NCBI RefSeq assembly: GCF_937903345.1
Contig: NZ_CALCZQ010000030.1
Span: 550,037 to 614,036, forward strand
Origin: an uncultured Emticicia sp.
Lineage (GTDB): Bacteria > Bacteroidota > Bacteroidia > Cytophagales > Spirosomataceae
Direction: 5' to 3'
DNA length: 64,000 nt
In this document: positions 24,830 to 33,893 of the stretch, one piece after another
Numbering within the stretch: position 1 is the stretch's first letter
Layout: every line of letters starts with the position of its first letter
Made by a program: the position numbers and the translations under genes
The notes under the pieces: model-generated
What the model was told of the DNA's origin: nothing
Databases searched by the model: none
The model's input: the letters and a program-made list of their open reading frames with translations, nothing else

Positions 24830-27205
24830 ATGCTTAAAAAATTTTTAATACTAACGCTACTCATTTATTCAATAATAGCCTTTCCAATAGGAAAGGGTTG
24901 GGTGAGTTTTCTTCAAGCTCAATCCATCATTCGTGGGCCATATTTACAACAATTAGGTCAGAATGGTGTCATTATTCGTTGGCGAACAAATGTGCCGACT
25001 AGTAGTAAAATTATTTTCATTAGTGAAGAGGATGATAAAAAAGCAAGTAAGATAATGGATTTTGTTGGACAACCAGCTCTTACGACAGAGCATATTATTC
25101 AGTTGTCTAGTTTAAAACCAAATACAAAATACTTATACTCTGTTGCAACAAACGACAAAACTTTATCTATAAGTAAAGATTACTATTTCATTACAGCCCC
25201 CTCTCCAACCGACAATCGACCGATAAATATTTGGGCAATGGGAGATTTTGGGGATGACTCTAAGGAAGCCTATATAAAAAATCAAACAGCCGTAAAAGAA
25301 CAATATCTCAAAAATAAATCAAACCATACTGATTTATGGCTTTGGTTGGGTGATAATGCCTATTGTTGCGGCACTGATGTTGAGTATCAACGCCAAGTAT
25401 TTGATTTTTATGGCAGTAAAATTTTTGGTAATACACCTTTTTTTCCAGTACCTGGCAACCATGAGTATTATGAAACTGCGACTGCTCAAGTAGATAAGAA
25501 AATTAATTATTACAATATAATTAATGTACCCTCTGAGGGTGAATTAGGTGGCTTGGCCTCGCGGACTAAAGAATATTACTCTTATAATTTTGGAAATATT
25601 CACTTTATTGCCCTCGACTCTTATGGTTTAGATGAAGGTAAATATAGGTTAAATGACCCCCAAAGTCGACAATATAAATGGCTTATCAATGATTTAGAAG
25701 CTAATAAAGGCAAATCCCTTTGGACAATTATAACTTTTCACCACCCACCCTATACGAAGCGTTCGCATGATTCTGATGGTGAACTTGATTTAGTTGCCAT
25801 CAGGGAAGGATTAGTGCCAATTTTTGATAAGTATAAGGTAGATTTGGTGTTGAATGGGCATAGCCATTCATACGAACGTTCGCATTTAATGAAAGGCCAT
25901 GTTGGAAAATCTTTCACTTTCAACGATTACATTCATCCAACCCAATGGGCCAATGGGAAATATGAGAAAAAAGCTGACTCTCGACCATATATCAACAAAG
26001 ATGAAGGTACAATTTATTGTGTAGTAGGTTCGGCTGGTCGCCTCGATTGGAATGGCGACCCAAATCCGCATGCAAGTTCTGTATATGCTAATATTTCGAT
26101 TGGCGGTTCGTTGCTTTTTACTATCAACGACAATCGGCTTGATGCTCGTTGGGTAGCTACCGATGGTATAATTCGAGATAATTTTACAGTTTTTAAAAAT
26201 GTTAATAAAAATGAGAAAAAAACCGTTGAATACGGCCAAATTCTGCGTCTGACTTCTTCTTGGAAAGGCTCACATTTGTGGTCAAATGGTGTTAATAATA
26301 AGGATTTTATTGAGTTTTCTCCACGAAAAGATACGCTTATTTCGGTGGTAGATTCTTTAGGCTTCCTAAAAGATAATTTCCAAATTTCAGTTTTACCTCA
26401 ACCGATTGTTGCAACCGAATTTCCAGAAAATGTACAACTATGTATCAAAAATAATGTAAATGTGCCATTTTCAGTAAAAAATACGCAAATGGATAAATGG
26501 GAATATCAACTCGAATTGTCCGATGCCAATGGTTCGTTTACAAAACCTTTGATTCTGGGAAAAGCAAATAAAAGCCCGTTTCAGATAATTTTGTCAGATG
26601 CTTTGCCAGAAGGGAAAAATTACCGCTTTAGAGTAAGAACCAATGTAGATTATTTTGAGGAACTTCCAGGTAAAAGTTTTTCAATTAGTACACCAGCCTC
26701 AGTCGGTTTTGTAGGTAATAAAATGATGCCTTTTGATACCCTTGTATCGCTAAATTTAAGATTCGCTGGAACTCCGCCATTTACATACAAAATTACTTCT
26801 TTACCACAATCTACTACCTCATTAAAAGAGATTAGTTTAAAGGTAAAACCATTATTAGCCACTACTTACATCATCGAAAAAATTAGTAATCAATGCGGAG
26901 TTGGTGTGATTTTGCCAGAAAATATTGTTAGTGTTTTAGCACCCTTGGGTAATGAAGAAGTTACTGAAAAAGTTAGAATATTCCCTAATCCAACTTCAGA
27001 TGAAATTACGATTGAGAATCATTCCGCCGAACCAATTATTGGAACTTTAACTATTAAAGATGCAAGGGGAAAGCAAGTATTACAAAAGAATATCTCATTT
27101 AATCAAATTGATAAAGTTTCATTAAACGATTTATCTACAGGTATATATATAATCACTATTAAGTCTCCAAGTTTGATATTCAGCAAGAAAATTATTAAAA
27201 ATTGA
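24830..27205 (+). CDS. Purple acid phosphatase-like metallophosphoesterase with T9SS sorting domain
   Basis: 791 residues from the ATG at 24830 (alternatives at 24782 and 24812). A long signal sequence ends near FLQAQS. Residues about 30-115 form a fibronectin-like N-terminal domain (GPYLQQLGQNGVIIRWRTN). The calcineurin-type catalytic domain carries the ordered metal motifs MGDFGD, GDNAYCCG, PGNHEYY, FHHPPY and NGHSHSYER. A middle beta-rich region follows, then a type A C-terminal sorting domain (VRIFPNPTSDEITIENHSAE ... GIYIITI) that sends the protein through the type IX secretion system to the cell surface or medium. It likely releases phosphate from organic esters. Confidence 0.92.
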   Translation: MLKKFLILTLLIYSIIAFPIGKGWVSFLQAQSIIRGPYLQQLGQNGVIIRWRTNVPTSSKIIFISEEDDKKASKIMDFVGQPALTTEHIIQLSSLKPNTKYLYSVATNDKTLSISKDYYFITAPSPTDNRPINIWAMGDFGDDSKEAYIKNQTAVKEQYLKNKSNHTDLWLWLGDNAYCCGTDVEYQRQVFDFYGSKIFGNTPFFPVPGNHEYYETATAQVDKKINYYNIINVPSEGELGGLASRTKEYYSYNFGNIHFIALDSYGLDEGKYRLNDPQSRQYKWLINDLEANKGKSLWTIITFHHPPYTKRSHDSDGELDLVAIREGLVPIFDKYKVDLVLNGHSHSYERSHLMKGHVGKSFTFNDYIHPTQWANGKYEKKADSRPYINKDEGTIYCVVGSAGRLDWNGDPNPHASSVYANISIGGSLLFTINDNRLDARWVATDGIIRDNFTVFKNVNKNEKKTVEYGQILRLTSSWKGSHLWSNGVNNKDFIEFSPRKDTLISVVDSLGFLKDNFQISVLPQPIVATEFPENVQLCIKNNVNVPFSVKNTQMDKWEYQLELSDANGSFTKPLILGKANKSPFQIILSDALPEGKNYRFRVRTNVDYFEELPGKSFSISTPASVGFVGNKMMPFDTLVSLNLRFAGTPPFTYKITSLPQSTTSLKEISLKVKPLLATTYIIEKISNQCGVGVILPENIVSVLAPLGNEEVTEKVRIFPNPTSDEITIENHSAEPIIGTLTIKDARGKQVLQKNISFNQIDKVSLNDLSTGIYIITIKSPSLIFSKKIIKN

Positions 27206-27220
27206 TTGATAAACTACCAT

Positions 27221-27257
27221 AAAAAAGCTCTAAAATTATTCATTTTAGAGCTTTTTT
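27221..27257. terminator. Terminator after the phosphatase gene
   Basis: Perfect 16-bp stem AAAAAAGCTCTAAAAT / ATTTTAGAGCTTTTTT with a 5-nt loop. It lies 15 nt after the phosphatase stop and 55 nt before the convergent Lrp gene stop, so it can serve both. Confidence 0.88.
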
Positions 27258-27311
27258 GTATAAATATTAGCAGTTTCTGTTGATTCAAACGTGGACTAAA
27301 GTAGGTGTCTA

Positions 27312-27782
27312 TCAAGGTACAGGCAAAACTTGTGTATCTTTGAAAGTAGAGAGAATCACCATAGTTTGAGTGCTTGCTACTTCTTCAATTTCATTGATGG
27401 TTTCCATGATAAGTTTTTGATAAGAGTTTATATCTTTTGCAATAACTTTTAGTAAAAAATCACAAGAGCCAGTTACGTGATGACATTCGATGATTTCTGG
27501 CACTGTAGAAATTTTTTCTACAAAAGCTTCACTCACTGCTTTTCTATGTCCTGCAAGCGATACTTGCACAAATGTCATAACCCCAAGACCAACTTTTTCT
27601 CTATCTATTTGAGCATGGTAACTTTTTATGATACCCGAAGTTTCTAATTTTTTTACCCTTTCGAGGGTAGGTGCAGGAGATAAACCGATTTCTTTTGAAA
27701 GTTGAGCGTTGGTAATTTTACCGTTACTTTGTAGTATTTCCAGAAGGCTGTGGTCTATCTGGTCAAGTTTGTTAATACTCAT
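27312..27782 (-). CDS. Lrp/AsnC-family transcriptional regulator
   Basis: 156 residues. The N-terminal winged helix contains LDQIDHSLLEILQSNGKITN and LSKEIGLSPAPTLERVKKLE. The RAM effector-binding domain contains VMTFVQVSLAGHRKAVSEAF and ECHHVTGSCDFLLKVIAKD, with the usual VSST-like end replaced by EEVASTQTMVILSTFKDT. The family controls amino-acid metabolism genes in response to a bound amino acid. The neighbours do not reveal a specific target; a canonical promoter lies 44 nt upstream. Confidence 0.93.
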   Translation of the reverse strand: MSINKLDQIDHSLLEILQSNGKITNAQLSKEIGLSPAPTLERVKKLETSGIIKSYHAQIDREKVGLGVMTFVQVSLAGHRKAVSEAFVEKISTVPEIIECHHVTGSCDFLLKVIAKDINSYQKLIMETINEIEEVASTQTMVILSTFKDTQVLPVP

Positions 27783-27825
27783 TTGGAGTAATTGTTTTAT
27801 TGGAAGTGCAATATATTATTTGGTT

Positions 27826-27854
27826 CAAAGTTACCGCTTTTTTGAATTAATCAA
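27826..27854 (-). promoter_or_regulatory. Promoter of the Lrp-family gene
   Basis: On the minus strand TTG (27854-27852), an 18-nt spacer and TAACTTTG (27833-27826) match the Bacteroidota consensus. Confidence 0.68.
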
Positions 27855-27930
27855 TTATAAATTTTGAAAAATTAACAAAAAAGAAAACTTATTTTGGAAA
27901 AATCGACGAAAACAGAAGTTAGGCCAATTA

Positions 27931-28233
27931 TTATCGTTTTGACACTTTATTAAATGATATACTCCGCTGACGGCTGCATTTATGTCTAAAATCATCTATC
28001 ATTGATTTGGCTAAATGTTTCGTATTTCGGCCTTGAACACGCTCTCTCCACATTCGCCACGACGAAGGTTTCATTTCTCTTCTCATCAATTCAATCACTT
28101 CTTGTTCTTTCAGACCAAATTGTATTTCAATCGCCTCAAATGGCGTTCGGTCTTCCCAAGCCATTTCTACAATTCTATCTTTATCGATGTCGATTAAAGC
28201 TTTATATTTTTCTTTTGAATTCATAAAAATCAA
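27931..28233 (-). CDS. TIGR03643-family small protein
   Basis: 100 residues. The core DKDRIVEMAWEDRTPFEAIE, QFGLKEQEVIELMRREMKPS and WRMWRERVQGRNTKHL is the TIGR03643 pattern; it looks like a small helix-turn-helix-like or nucleic-acid-binding cytoplasmic protein with a basic C-terminal tail (DDFRHKCSRQRSISF). Function unknown. It is divergent from the DUF2256 gene, and the two families are often neighbours. Start at Met 28233 or at the second Met, three codons in. Confidence 0.82.
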   Translation of the reverse strand: MIFMNSKEKYKALIDIDKDRIVEMAWEDRTPFEAIEIQFGLKEQEVIELMRREMKPSSWRMWRERVQGRNTKHLAKSMIDDFRHKCSRQRSISFNKVSKR

Positions 28234-28323
28234 TCTTATTTTATTCTAAATAACAAAAGCGATAAAAGATTGTTTTATGAAAGAGAGTTTTATAGTTGAA
28301 ATTTAGAATTGTAGTGCTAATCA

Positions 28324-28473
28324 ATGAAAGGAGTAAAAAAAGAAAACCTTCCATCGAAAATTTGTATCACCTGTGAAAGACCTTTTACATGGCGAAAAAA
28401 GTGGGAGAAAGTATGGGATGAAGTCAAGTATTGTAGCGACGCTTGTCGGAGAGCTAAAAATGTCTTAAAGTAA
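28324..28473 (+). CDS. DUF2256-family zinc-ribbon-like miniprotein
   Basis: 49 residues from the ATG at 28324 (MKGVKKENLPSKICITCERP and onward). The family signature is complete: CITCERPFTWRKKWEKVW, then DEVKYCSDACRRA, giving two CxxC/CxxxC half-sites that would bind one zinc ion. The function is unknown, but the family is widespread and often found with TIGR03643 and with photolyase/cryptochrome genes (from memory). Its last 9 bases overlap the end of the convergent alkyltransferase-like gene. It is easily missed because of its size. Confidence 0.85.
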   Translation: MKGVKKENLPSKICITCERPFTWRKKWEKVWDEVKYCSDACRRAKNVLK

Positions 28474-28785
28474 TTCTAATGAAGGATTCCAAAAATGTTT
28501 TTCAAATTCAACAACCTGATTTTTTTCAATTTTAATACCTTCATTTTCTAATAATTCTTGCATTAAACTATCTTTAAAATGATGTTTTCCTGTTAAAATG
28601 CCATTTCTATTTAAAACTCGATGGGCAGGAACATCGAACATACCGTGACATGCATTCATTGCCCATCCTACCATTCTTGCTCCACCTCCACCAAGATAGT
28701 TAGCAATAGCACCATAGCTTGTTACACGACCCGATGGAATAAGCCGGACAATATCATAAATTTCATCAAACCTATTTTCAGCCAT
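28465..28785 (-). CDS. Alkyltransferase-like protein (MGMT DNA-binding family, no active-site Cys)
   Basis: 106 residues corresponding to the C-terminal DNA-binding domain of O6-alkylguanine-DNA alkyltransferase. IPSGRVTSYGAIANYLG, GARMVGWAMNAC and VPAHRVLNRNGILTG are present. In the active-site motif PCHR the nucleophilic cysteine is replaced by Ala (PAHRV), the hallmark of alkyltransferase-like proteins. These bind O6-alkylguanine, flip the base and flag it for nucleotide excision repair instead of repairing it directly. It converges with the DUF2256 gene, overlapping by 9 nt. Confidence 0.9.
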   Translation of the reverse strand: MAENRFDEIYDIVRLIPSGRVTSYGAIANYLGGGGARMVGWAMNACHGMFDVPAHRVLNRNGILTGKHHFKDSLMQELLENEGIKIEKNQVVEFEKHFWNPSLELL

Positions 28786-29005
28786 TTTTAATTATTTATA
28801 CTCAAAAGGCACAGAGTTGCAAAGGTTCAGAGGTGAGCATCGCTCGGCACAAAATGCTGATAATGAATCAATTAAGTGTCTGAATTTTCGCAAAATATTT
28901 TTTTTGGTTATGTTTAAACGTCGACAAGTGGCCACACTATATGTACTAAAGCTTTCCAATGTTATTTAATTTTAAATAACTGATATTTTAAATAAAATTT
29001 CTAAT

Positions 29006-29572
29006 TTAGGGTTTGGGGGTAATTTCATTTTCAAGTTGCTTATACCATTCTTCTCCATAAGCTCTTATGAGTGGTTCTTTCAAGAATTTATAAACAGGCA
29101 CACCCAGTTTTTCTCCCAACGAACATGCATCGTTGCATATCGACCAACGGTCATAGTTGAGTGCATGGTAGTTTTCGTATTTAGTGATTCGTATAGGATA
29201 AAGGTGGCAAGAAATTGGTTTTTTCCAAGAAATTTTTCCATCCAGATAAGCCTGTTCGATTCCACATTTCAATATCTTATTTTCGTCATATATAGCGTAA
29301 GCACATTCTTTATCACCAATTGTGGTTGTGGAAAAATCTCCTTCCCAATCTTTGATATATTTGCCTTGCTCTTCTATAGCTTTAATGCCTTCGGCTGAAA
29401 GATAGGGTTTTACATGCTCGAAAACTTCTTCTAAAATAGCGAGTTCTGATTGTTCCAATGGAGCTCCCAAATCACCTTCTACACAACAAGCACCTTTGCA
29501 TTTTTCTAAATCACAAATAAACATTTTGTCAGCAACATCATCACTAATACAGGTATTATCTATTAAAATCAT
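29006..29572 (-). CDS. DUF3109-family cysteine-rich protein
   Basis: 188 residues. Cysteines are clustered in the DUF3109 pattern: FICDLEKCKGACCVEGDLGA near the N-terminus, KECAYAIYDENKILKCGIEQ in the middle, ISCHLYPIRI, and WSICNDACSLGEKLG near 150. The arrangement resembles the Fe-S or zinc-binding YkgJ/FliB-type (CxxxCxxCC) fold. Cytoplasmic by lack of signal; role unknown. No clear operon partner; 220 nt of unremarkable sequence separate it from the alkyltransferase-like gene. Confidence 0.87.
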   Translation of the reverse strand: MILIDNTCISDDVADKMFICDLEKCKGACCVEGDLGAPLEQSELAILEEVFEHVKPYLSAEGIKAIEEQGKYIKDWEGDFSTTTIGDKECAYAIYDENKILKCGIEQAYLDGKISWKKPISCHLYPIRITKYENYHALNYDRWSICNDACSLGEKLGVPVYKFLKEPLIRAYGEEWYKQLENEITPKP

Positions 29573-29707
29573 TGTATTTTCTATTGAATAAAAACCTAAA
29601 ATGGTTTGAAAATTGGTGAATGTATTTAAAAATATTTTTTTAAATACAAAAAAAACATATGAATGAGGTGATCTTTCAATGCACTGATAAAAATAGGAAT
29701 GAGATTA

Positions 29708-31720
29708 TTATTTTATGATTAATTTCTGTCCGAGTTTTACATTTTGGTTTTTCATATCATTCCATTCCTGAATTTGTTTTATTGCTACCCCATACCTTTT
29801 TGAAATGCTGTAGAGCGTTTCCCCCATTTTCACAACATGTGAAGTTGTTAGAGTTGCTGGTTTATTTGTTTTCTTATCAACAATAGCGTGAACTTCCTTA
29901 GACTTTTTCACAATCAATGTTTGGCCAACTTTTATATGTTCGTTTATAGTGATATTATTTAATTCGGCTAATTCTTTTACTGAAACATTATATTGACGAG
30001 CAACACTGTAAAGTGTCTGTCCAATATCAACCTGATGTACATCTGAAATTGATGTTTTTTTAGGGGATGGCGTAGAAGTTTGTTTGACTGGTTCAATTAC
30101 GCTAGTCGGAATTGGGTTTACAGGGGTATTTTTCACCACGGCTGGTGGAGTTGGGGTTACCAGTGCATTCTTTATTTCAGTTGGTATTACATCATCTCTA
30201 TCTGAAATTACAATAATATCATCTTCCTCTCTTGACTGGGTGCGATTGTTTTTCTTGCCAATTTCCTCAACAATTACAATTTCTGGAATTGTAGGATTTT
30301 CTATTGGCTGAGTTGGTTTTTCGGTATTTTCCTGCGGAGGAGTATCTTTTACTAATGCCTTTTCTTCTATGCCGTCATATCGCTCTTTGATTGGTAACTT
30401 TTGCAATTCTTCACTGTCCTTATCATTTATATATTCTATTTCTTGGTCTTTCGAACGTCTTTTTTGTAAATACACGACTCCTCCTTTTTGAATTGTTTGA
30501 AGGGTATTCATTCGATTAAAATGAAGCAAATTCTTCATTCGAATGCCATACATTTGGGAAATCTGCCACATTGTTTGGCCTGTTTCCACAATATGATTAA
30601 GAACTGGCCCTTTTTGGTCTTTTTTCTTCAAATAGTAGATTTTTCCTTCTTCGACAAATTCTTTATCAGTCATATCATTGTAGTGAAGAAAATCACTAAT
30701 TTTAATTTTGCTACTTTTTGCCAAAGAAGCTACATCATCGCCTGCTTTTGCCAAAATACCTTTTTTGCCGTTTATTTCATAGAAAATTGGCTCTTCATCT
30801 AAGGCTGAAACTGCCGTAATACGTTTTAAAACCGGGAAAACTGAATTGGTGGTCGCTAATTCACTCCGAAGATTAAGTTTTGATTGAATAATCTCTAAGT
30901 TTTCGGCAGGTACCAAAATTGCTACTGAATACTCTTTGTCGGTCGGAATAGTCTCCGTAATTAGCCATGAATTATATTTTTTTAATTCATTAATGTCAAT
31001 GTTTGCAGTTGTGGCAATGTCACCTAGTGTTTTGCCTTTGGTTTTTTTATATTCAACAAACGAAAAACGTGATTCTTTAAGACGATTAATTTTAAACTCA
31101 AAAGCAATACGATGTGCAATTGAGATAAGTAAGTAGCGGTCGGTTTGAGCATTAAAATTTACTTCGTTGGCATAAGACCATTGAGAAGGTACGATTTTGC
31201 TGATGCCAGTTGCCCCAAGAGAGTAAGAAAAAAGTGAGGAAATCCAGTTTTTATAAATAAGATTATTACGTTTTAGATATAATGCTGCACCTCTGGTTGA
31301 GGCATAAATGTTTTTACGTTCGTCGATTTCTTTGTCAACTCGTAAGCCAACCTCTTGAGCTGTTGTGGATTTCATTTGCCAAAAACCAACTGCATTTGAG
31401 GTAGAAACAGCATCAGGGAGGAGTGAACTTTCGAAAACTGCAATATATTTAAAATCTTCGGGGACTTTTTCTTCTTCGAGAATACTTTCAATAATTGGGA
31501 AATACCATTGTATTCTTTCGAGTTTATCTATTAAATATTTGTTTTCAGGTGTAAGAAGAGAGTTTACCTCTTTCTGAACAATTTTTTGAGCATCTACGTC
31601 GAGTTTTACAGTTATACCTGCAAACTCTAACTTTTCAGGGACTTCAGGAAGAATTGCCTGTTGAGCAATTACTCCTTGAATGCTTATGAGTAAAAGTAGT
31701 AAAGCGACGTTTTTATTCAT
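29708..31720 (-). CDS. LysM-repeat lytic transglycosylase (MltD-like)
   Basis: 670 residues from the ATG at 31720, which gives a signal peptide (MNKNVALLLLLISIQGVIAQ). The SLT domain is at about 75-235: IAVFESSLLPDAVSTSNAVG carries the catalytic Glu and NAVGFWQM the conserved binding motif, and TRGAALYLKRN follows. Then come several LysM modules: two divergent ones (KGKTLGDIATTANIDI, KAGDDVASLAKSSKI), a canonical one (VETGQTMWQISQMYGIRM), a Pro/Thr-rich linker, and two canonical C-terminal modules (VDIGQTLYSVARQYNVSV, VKMGETLYSISKRYGVAI). It cleaves the glycan strands of peptidoglycan in the periplasm; LysM modules hold it on the wall. Confidence 0.92.
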   Translation of the reverse strand: MNKNVALLLLLISIQGVIAQQAILPEVPEKLEFAGITVKLDVDAQKIVQKEVNSLLTPENKYLIDKLERIQWYFPIIESILEEEKVPEDFKYIAVFESSLLPDAVSTSNAVGFWQMKSTTAQEVGLRVDKEIDERKNIYASTRGAALYLKRNNLIYKNWISSLFSYSLGATGISKIVPSQWSYANEVNFNAQTDRYLLISIAHRIAFEFKINRLKESRFSFVEYKKTKGKTLGDIATTANIDINELKKYNSWLITETIPTDKEYSVAILVPAENLEIIQSKLNLRSELATTNSVFPVLKRITAVSALDEEPIFYEINGKKGILAKAGDDVASLAKSSKIKISDFLHYNDMTDKEFVEEGKIYYLKKKDQKGPVLNHIVETGQTMWQISQMYGIRMKNLLHFNRMNTLQTIQKGGVVYLQKRRSKDQEIEYINDKDSEELQKLPIKERYDGIEEKALVKDTPPQENTEKPTQPIENPTIPEIVIVEEIGKKNNRTQSREEDDIIVISDRDDVIPTEIKNALVTPTPPAVVKNTPVNPIPTSVIEPVKQTSTPSPKKTSISDVHQVDIGQTLYSVARQYNVSVKELAELNNITINEHIKVGQTLIVKKSKEVHAIVDKKTNKPATLTTSHVVKMGETLYSISKRYGVAIKQIQEWNDMKNQNVKLGQKLIIK

Positions 31721-31856
31721 TTTATTTTGAAAAATATAGGTTCTATTGTAATGGTAATTTGTTTTTGGCCAATTTGTTTTTAGGAAACTTGTCACTTCTT
31801 AAAGAGCCATTTAACTGCATGGGCATTTCAGAAATTTCCCAAAGACATATCACAAA

Positions 31857-32495
31857 TTACCGTTTTCTTGCCACCATCAAGCCGTCTCTTATTGGTAATA
31901 AAATGTTTTCGGTCCGTGGGTCTTGGTATATTTTTTTATTAAATGCCCTAATCGAAACAGTATCCTTATCTTTTTTACTTGGGTCTACTACTTTTCCACT
32001 CCATAACACATTGTCTGAAATAATATAACCTCCTTGATTTACTTTATCAAATACTAAATCATAGTATTTATCATAATTTAGTTTATCAGCATCAATAAAT
32101 ACCAAATCAAAGGTTTGGGTAAGTGTAGGTATGATTTCGGCAGCATTTCCAATACGAAACTCTATTTTATCTTTGAGTGGCGACTGACTGATAAAATTTC
32201 TAACAAAATCTTCGAGTTCTTCATTTACATCGATAGTTAATAATTTACCATTTTCTTGCAGTCCTTCAGCCAGACACAAAGCGGAATATCCTGTAAAAGT
32301 ACCAATCTCAAGTATATTTTTCGGACGAATCATGTGCGAAATCATGGATAAGAAACGACCTTGAAAATGACCTGATAACATTCTCGGTTGTAAGACTTTA
32401 GCATAGGTTTCTCGGTTTAATTGGCTGAGAATCTTATTCTCATTCGAGGTATGACCTACACAATACTCATCAAGATCGCCACTAATAAACTCCAT
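31857..32495 (-). CDS. O-methyltransferase, class I SAM-dependent
   Basis: 212 residues of the Methyltransf_3 family. The SAM-binding motif I is ILEIGTFTGYSALCLAEGL, motif post-I GKLLTIDVNEE, and the metal-binding/catalytic DLVFIDADKLNYDKYY follows, with ISDNVLWSGKV as the next conserved block. Homologues methylate catechol-like groups or, in the TrmR subgroup, 5-hydroxyuridine at the tRNA wobble position. The RMLSGHFQGRFLSMI N-terminal helix fits the bacterial tRNA-type subgroup, but that is only an inference. It has a matching promoter upstream. Confidence 0.88.
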   Translation of the reverse strand: MEFISGDLDEYCVGHTSNENKILSQLNRETYAKVLQPRMLSGHFQGRFLSMISHMIRPKNILEIGTFTGYSALCLAEGLQENGKLLTIDVNEELEDFVRNFISQSPLKDKIEFRIGNAAEIIPTLTQTFDLVFIDADKLNYDKYYDLVFDKVNQGGYIISDNVLWSGKVVDPSKKDKDTVSIRAFNKKIYQDPRTENILLPIRDGLMVARKR

Positions 32496-32543
32496 TTTAT
32501 CCTTTACTGATTTCTAATTAATAAGCTTGATGCCTAATAATTA

Positions 32544-32577
32544 CAAAATTAGAACATTTTTAATAAATCCTAACAAA
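32544..32577 (-). promoter_or_regulatory. Promoter of the O-methyltransferase gene
   Basis: On the minus strand TTTG (32577-32574), a 22-nt spacer and TAATTTTG (32551-32544), ending 48 nt before the ATG. Confidence 0.6.
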
Positions 32578-32668
32578 CTAGTTTATTTTTTTTGAAATAA
32601 TCAAAATTATTATTAAAACTATATTTTCAATAAAATATGAAAATTAATTTATATCAACTAAATAAAAA

Positions 32669-32707
32669 AAGTCTTATCCTAAAGCGAATAACGCTAAGGA
32701 AAGACTT
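32669..32707 (-). terminator. Terminator after aroC
   Basis: Imperfect hairpin AAGTCTTATCCT...AGCG / CGCTAAGGAAAGACTT; on the minus strand the stem is followed by a T-run (TTTTTTTATTT). It lies 28 nt after the aroC stop. Confidence 0.75.
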
Positions 32708-32735
32708 CCTATAAATAAATCCTAAAAAATTGAAT

Positions 32736-33815
32736 TTATGCTTTATTCGATTTTGCTCTTAAGCTAAAATCGGCTAATACCAATGCTGCCATCGCCTCAA
32801 CGATTGGTACTGCACGTGGTAATACACAAGGGTCATGGCGGCCTTTGCCCGAAACTATCACTTTTTCACCTTCGGCATTGACACTTTCCTGGTCTTGCAT
32901 GATTGTTGCTACTGGCTTGAAAGCTACTTTGAAATAAATATCTTCCCCATTGGAAATTCCACCTTGAATACCGCCAGAAAGGTTGGTTTTGGTTTGTACT
33001 TTTCCATCTTCGGCAATAAAAAACTCATCATTATGTTGTGAACCATATAGTTCAACGCCATCAAAACCGCTACCGTATTCAAAACCTTTCACTGCATTTA
33101 TTCCCAACATTGCTTTACCGAGTTCTGCATGAAGTTTATCAAAAACTGGTTCTCCCCAACCTACAGGTACACCTTTGATTACACAGGTAATGATTCCACC
33201 AATTGAGTCACCTTTTTTGCGTATGTTATCAATATAATCAAACATTTTTTGTGCCATTTCTTCATCAGGGCAACGAACTGCATTATCATCTATTTTTGAT
33301 AGGTCAAGTTCGGTATATGGTTTATCAAGTTTTAGCATTCCAACCTTTGAAACGTAAGCTTGAATGGTAATATTATAATTTAAAAGTAGCGTTTTCGCCA
33401 ATGCACCAGCAGCCACGCGAGCAGCAGTTTCTCGTGCTGAGCTACGTCCACCACCGCGATAATCACGATTACCGTATTTGGCGGTATAGGTATAATCGGC
33501 ATGTGAAGGGCGAAACTGCGTAGCAATATGGCTGTAATCTTTAGAGCGTTGATCCTCGTTCGAAATCACCATAGCGATGGGTGTTCCAGTGGTTTTGCCT
33601 TCAAATACTCCTGAAAGAACTTGAAATTCATCAGATTCTTTTCGTTGGGTGGTTATTCTCGATTGACCAGGTCTGCGTCTGTCAAGTTCGTTTTGAATAA
33701 AATTTTCATCGAATTCCACTCCCGCTGGGCAACCATCAACTATTACTCCAATTGCCTTTCCGTGAGATTCGCCGAAAGTGGATATTTTAAATATTTTTCC
33801 GTAAATGCTACTCAT
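32736..33815 (-). CDS. aroC: Chorismate synthase
   Basis: 359 residues, full length. It converts 5-enolpyruvylshikimate-3-phosphate to chorismate using reduced FMN, the last common step for aromatic amino acids and for menaquinone, so it links to menA. Signatures: FGESHGKAIGVIVDG, DRRRPGQSRITTQRKE, GTPIAMVISNEDQRSKDY, YRGGGRSSARETAARVAAG and SGGIQGGISNGEDI, all intact. A run of AATTA repeats (33820-33842) lies just upstream and a terminator downstream; it looks monocistronic. Confidence 0.97.
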   Translation of the reverse strand: MSSIYGKIFKISTFGESHGKAIGVIVDGCPAGVEFDENFIQNELDRRRPGQSRITTQRKESDEFQVLSGVFEGKTTGTPIAMVISNEDQRSKDYSHIATQFRPSHADYTYTAKYGNRDYRGGGRSSARETAARVAAGALAKTLLLNYNITIQAYVSKVGMLKLDKPYTELDLSKIDDNAVRCPDEEMAQKMFDYIDNIRKKGDSIGGIITCVIKGVPVGWGEPVFDKLHAELGKAMLGINAVKGFEYGSGFDGVELYGSQHNDEFFIAEDGKVQTKTNLSGGIQGGISNGEDIYFKVAFKPVATIMQDQESVNAEGEKVIVSGKGRHDPCVLPRAVPIVEAMAALVLADFSLRAKSNKA

Positions 33816-33893
33816 TAATTATCAATTATTAATTATTAATTATACTTTTTTGTCAGCGTAGTGGAATCGCCTGATGTTTCGGTTTACCTTACT

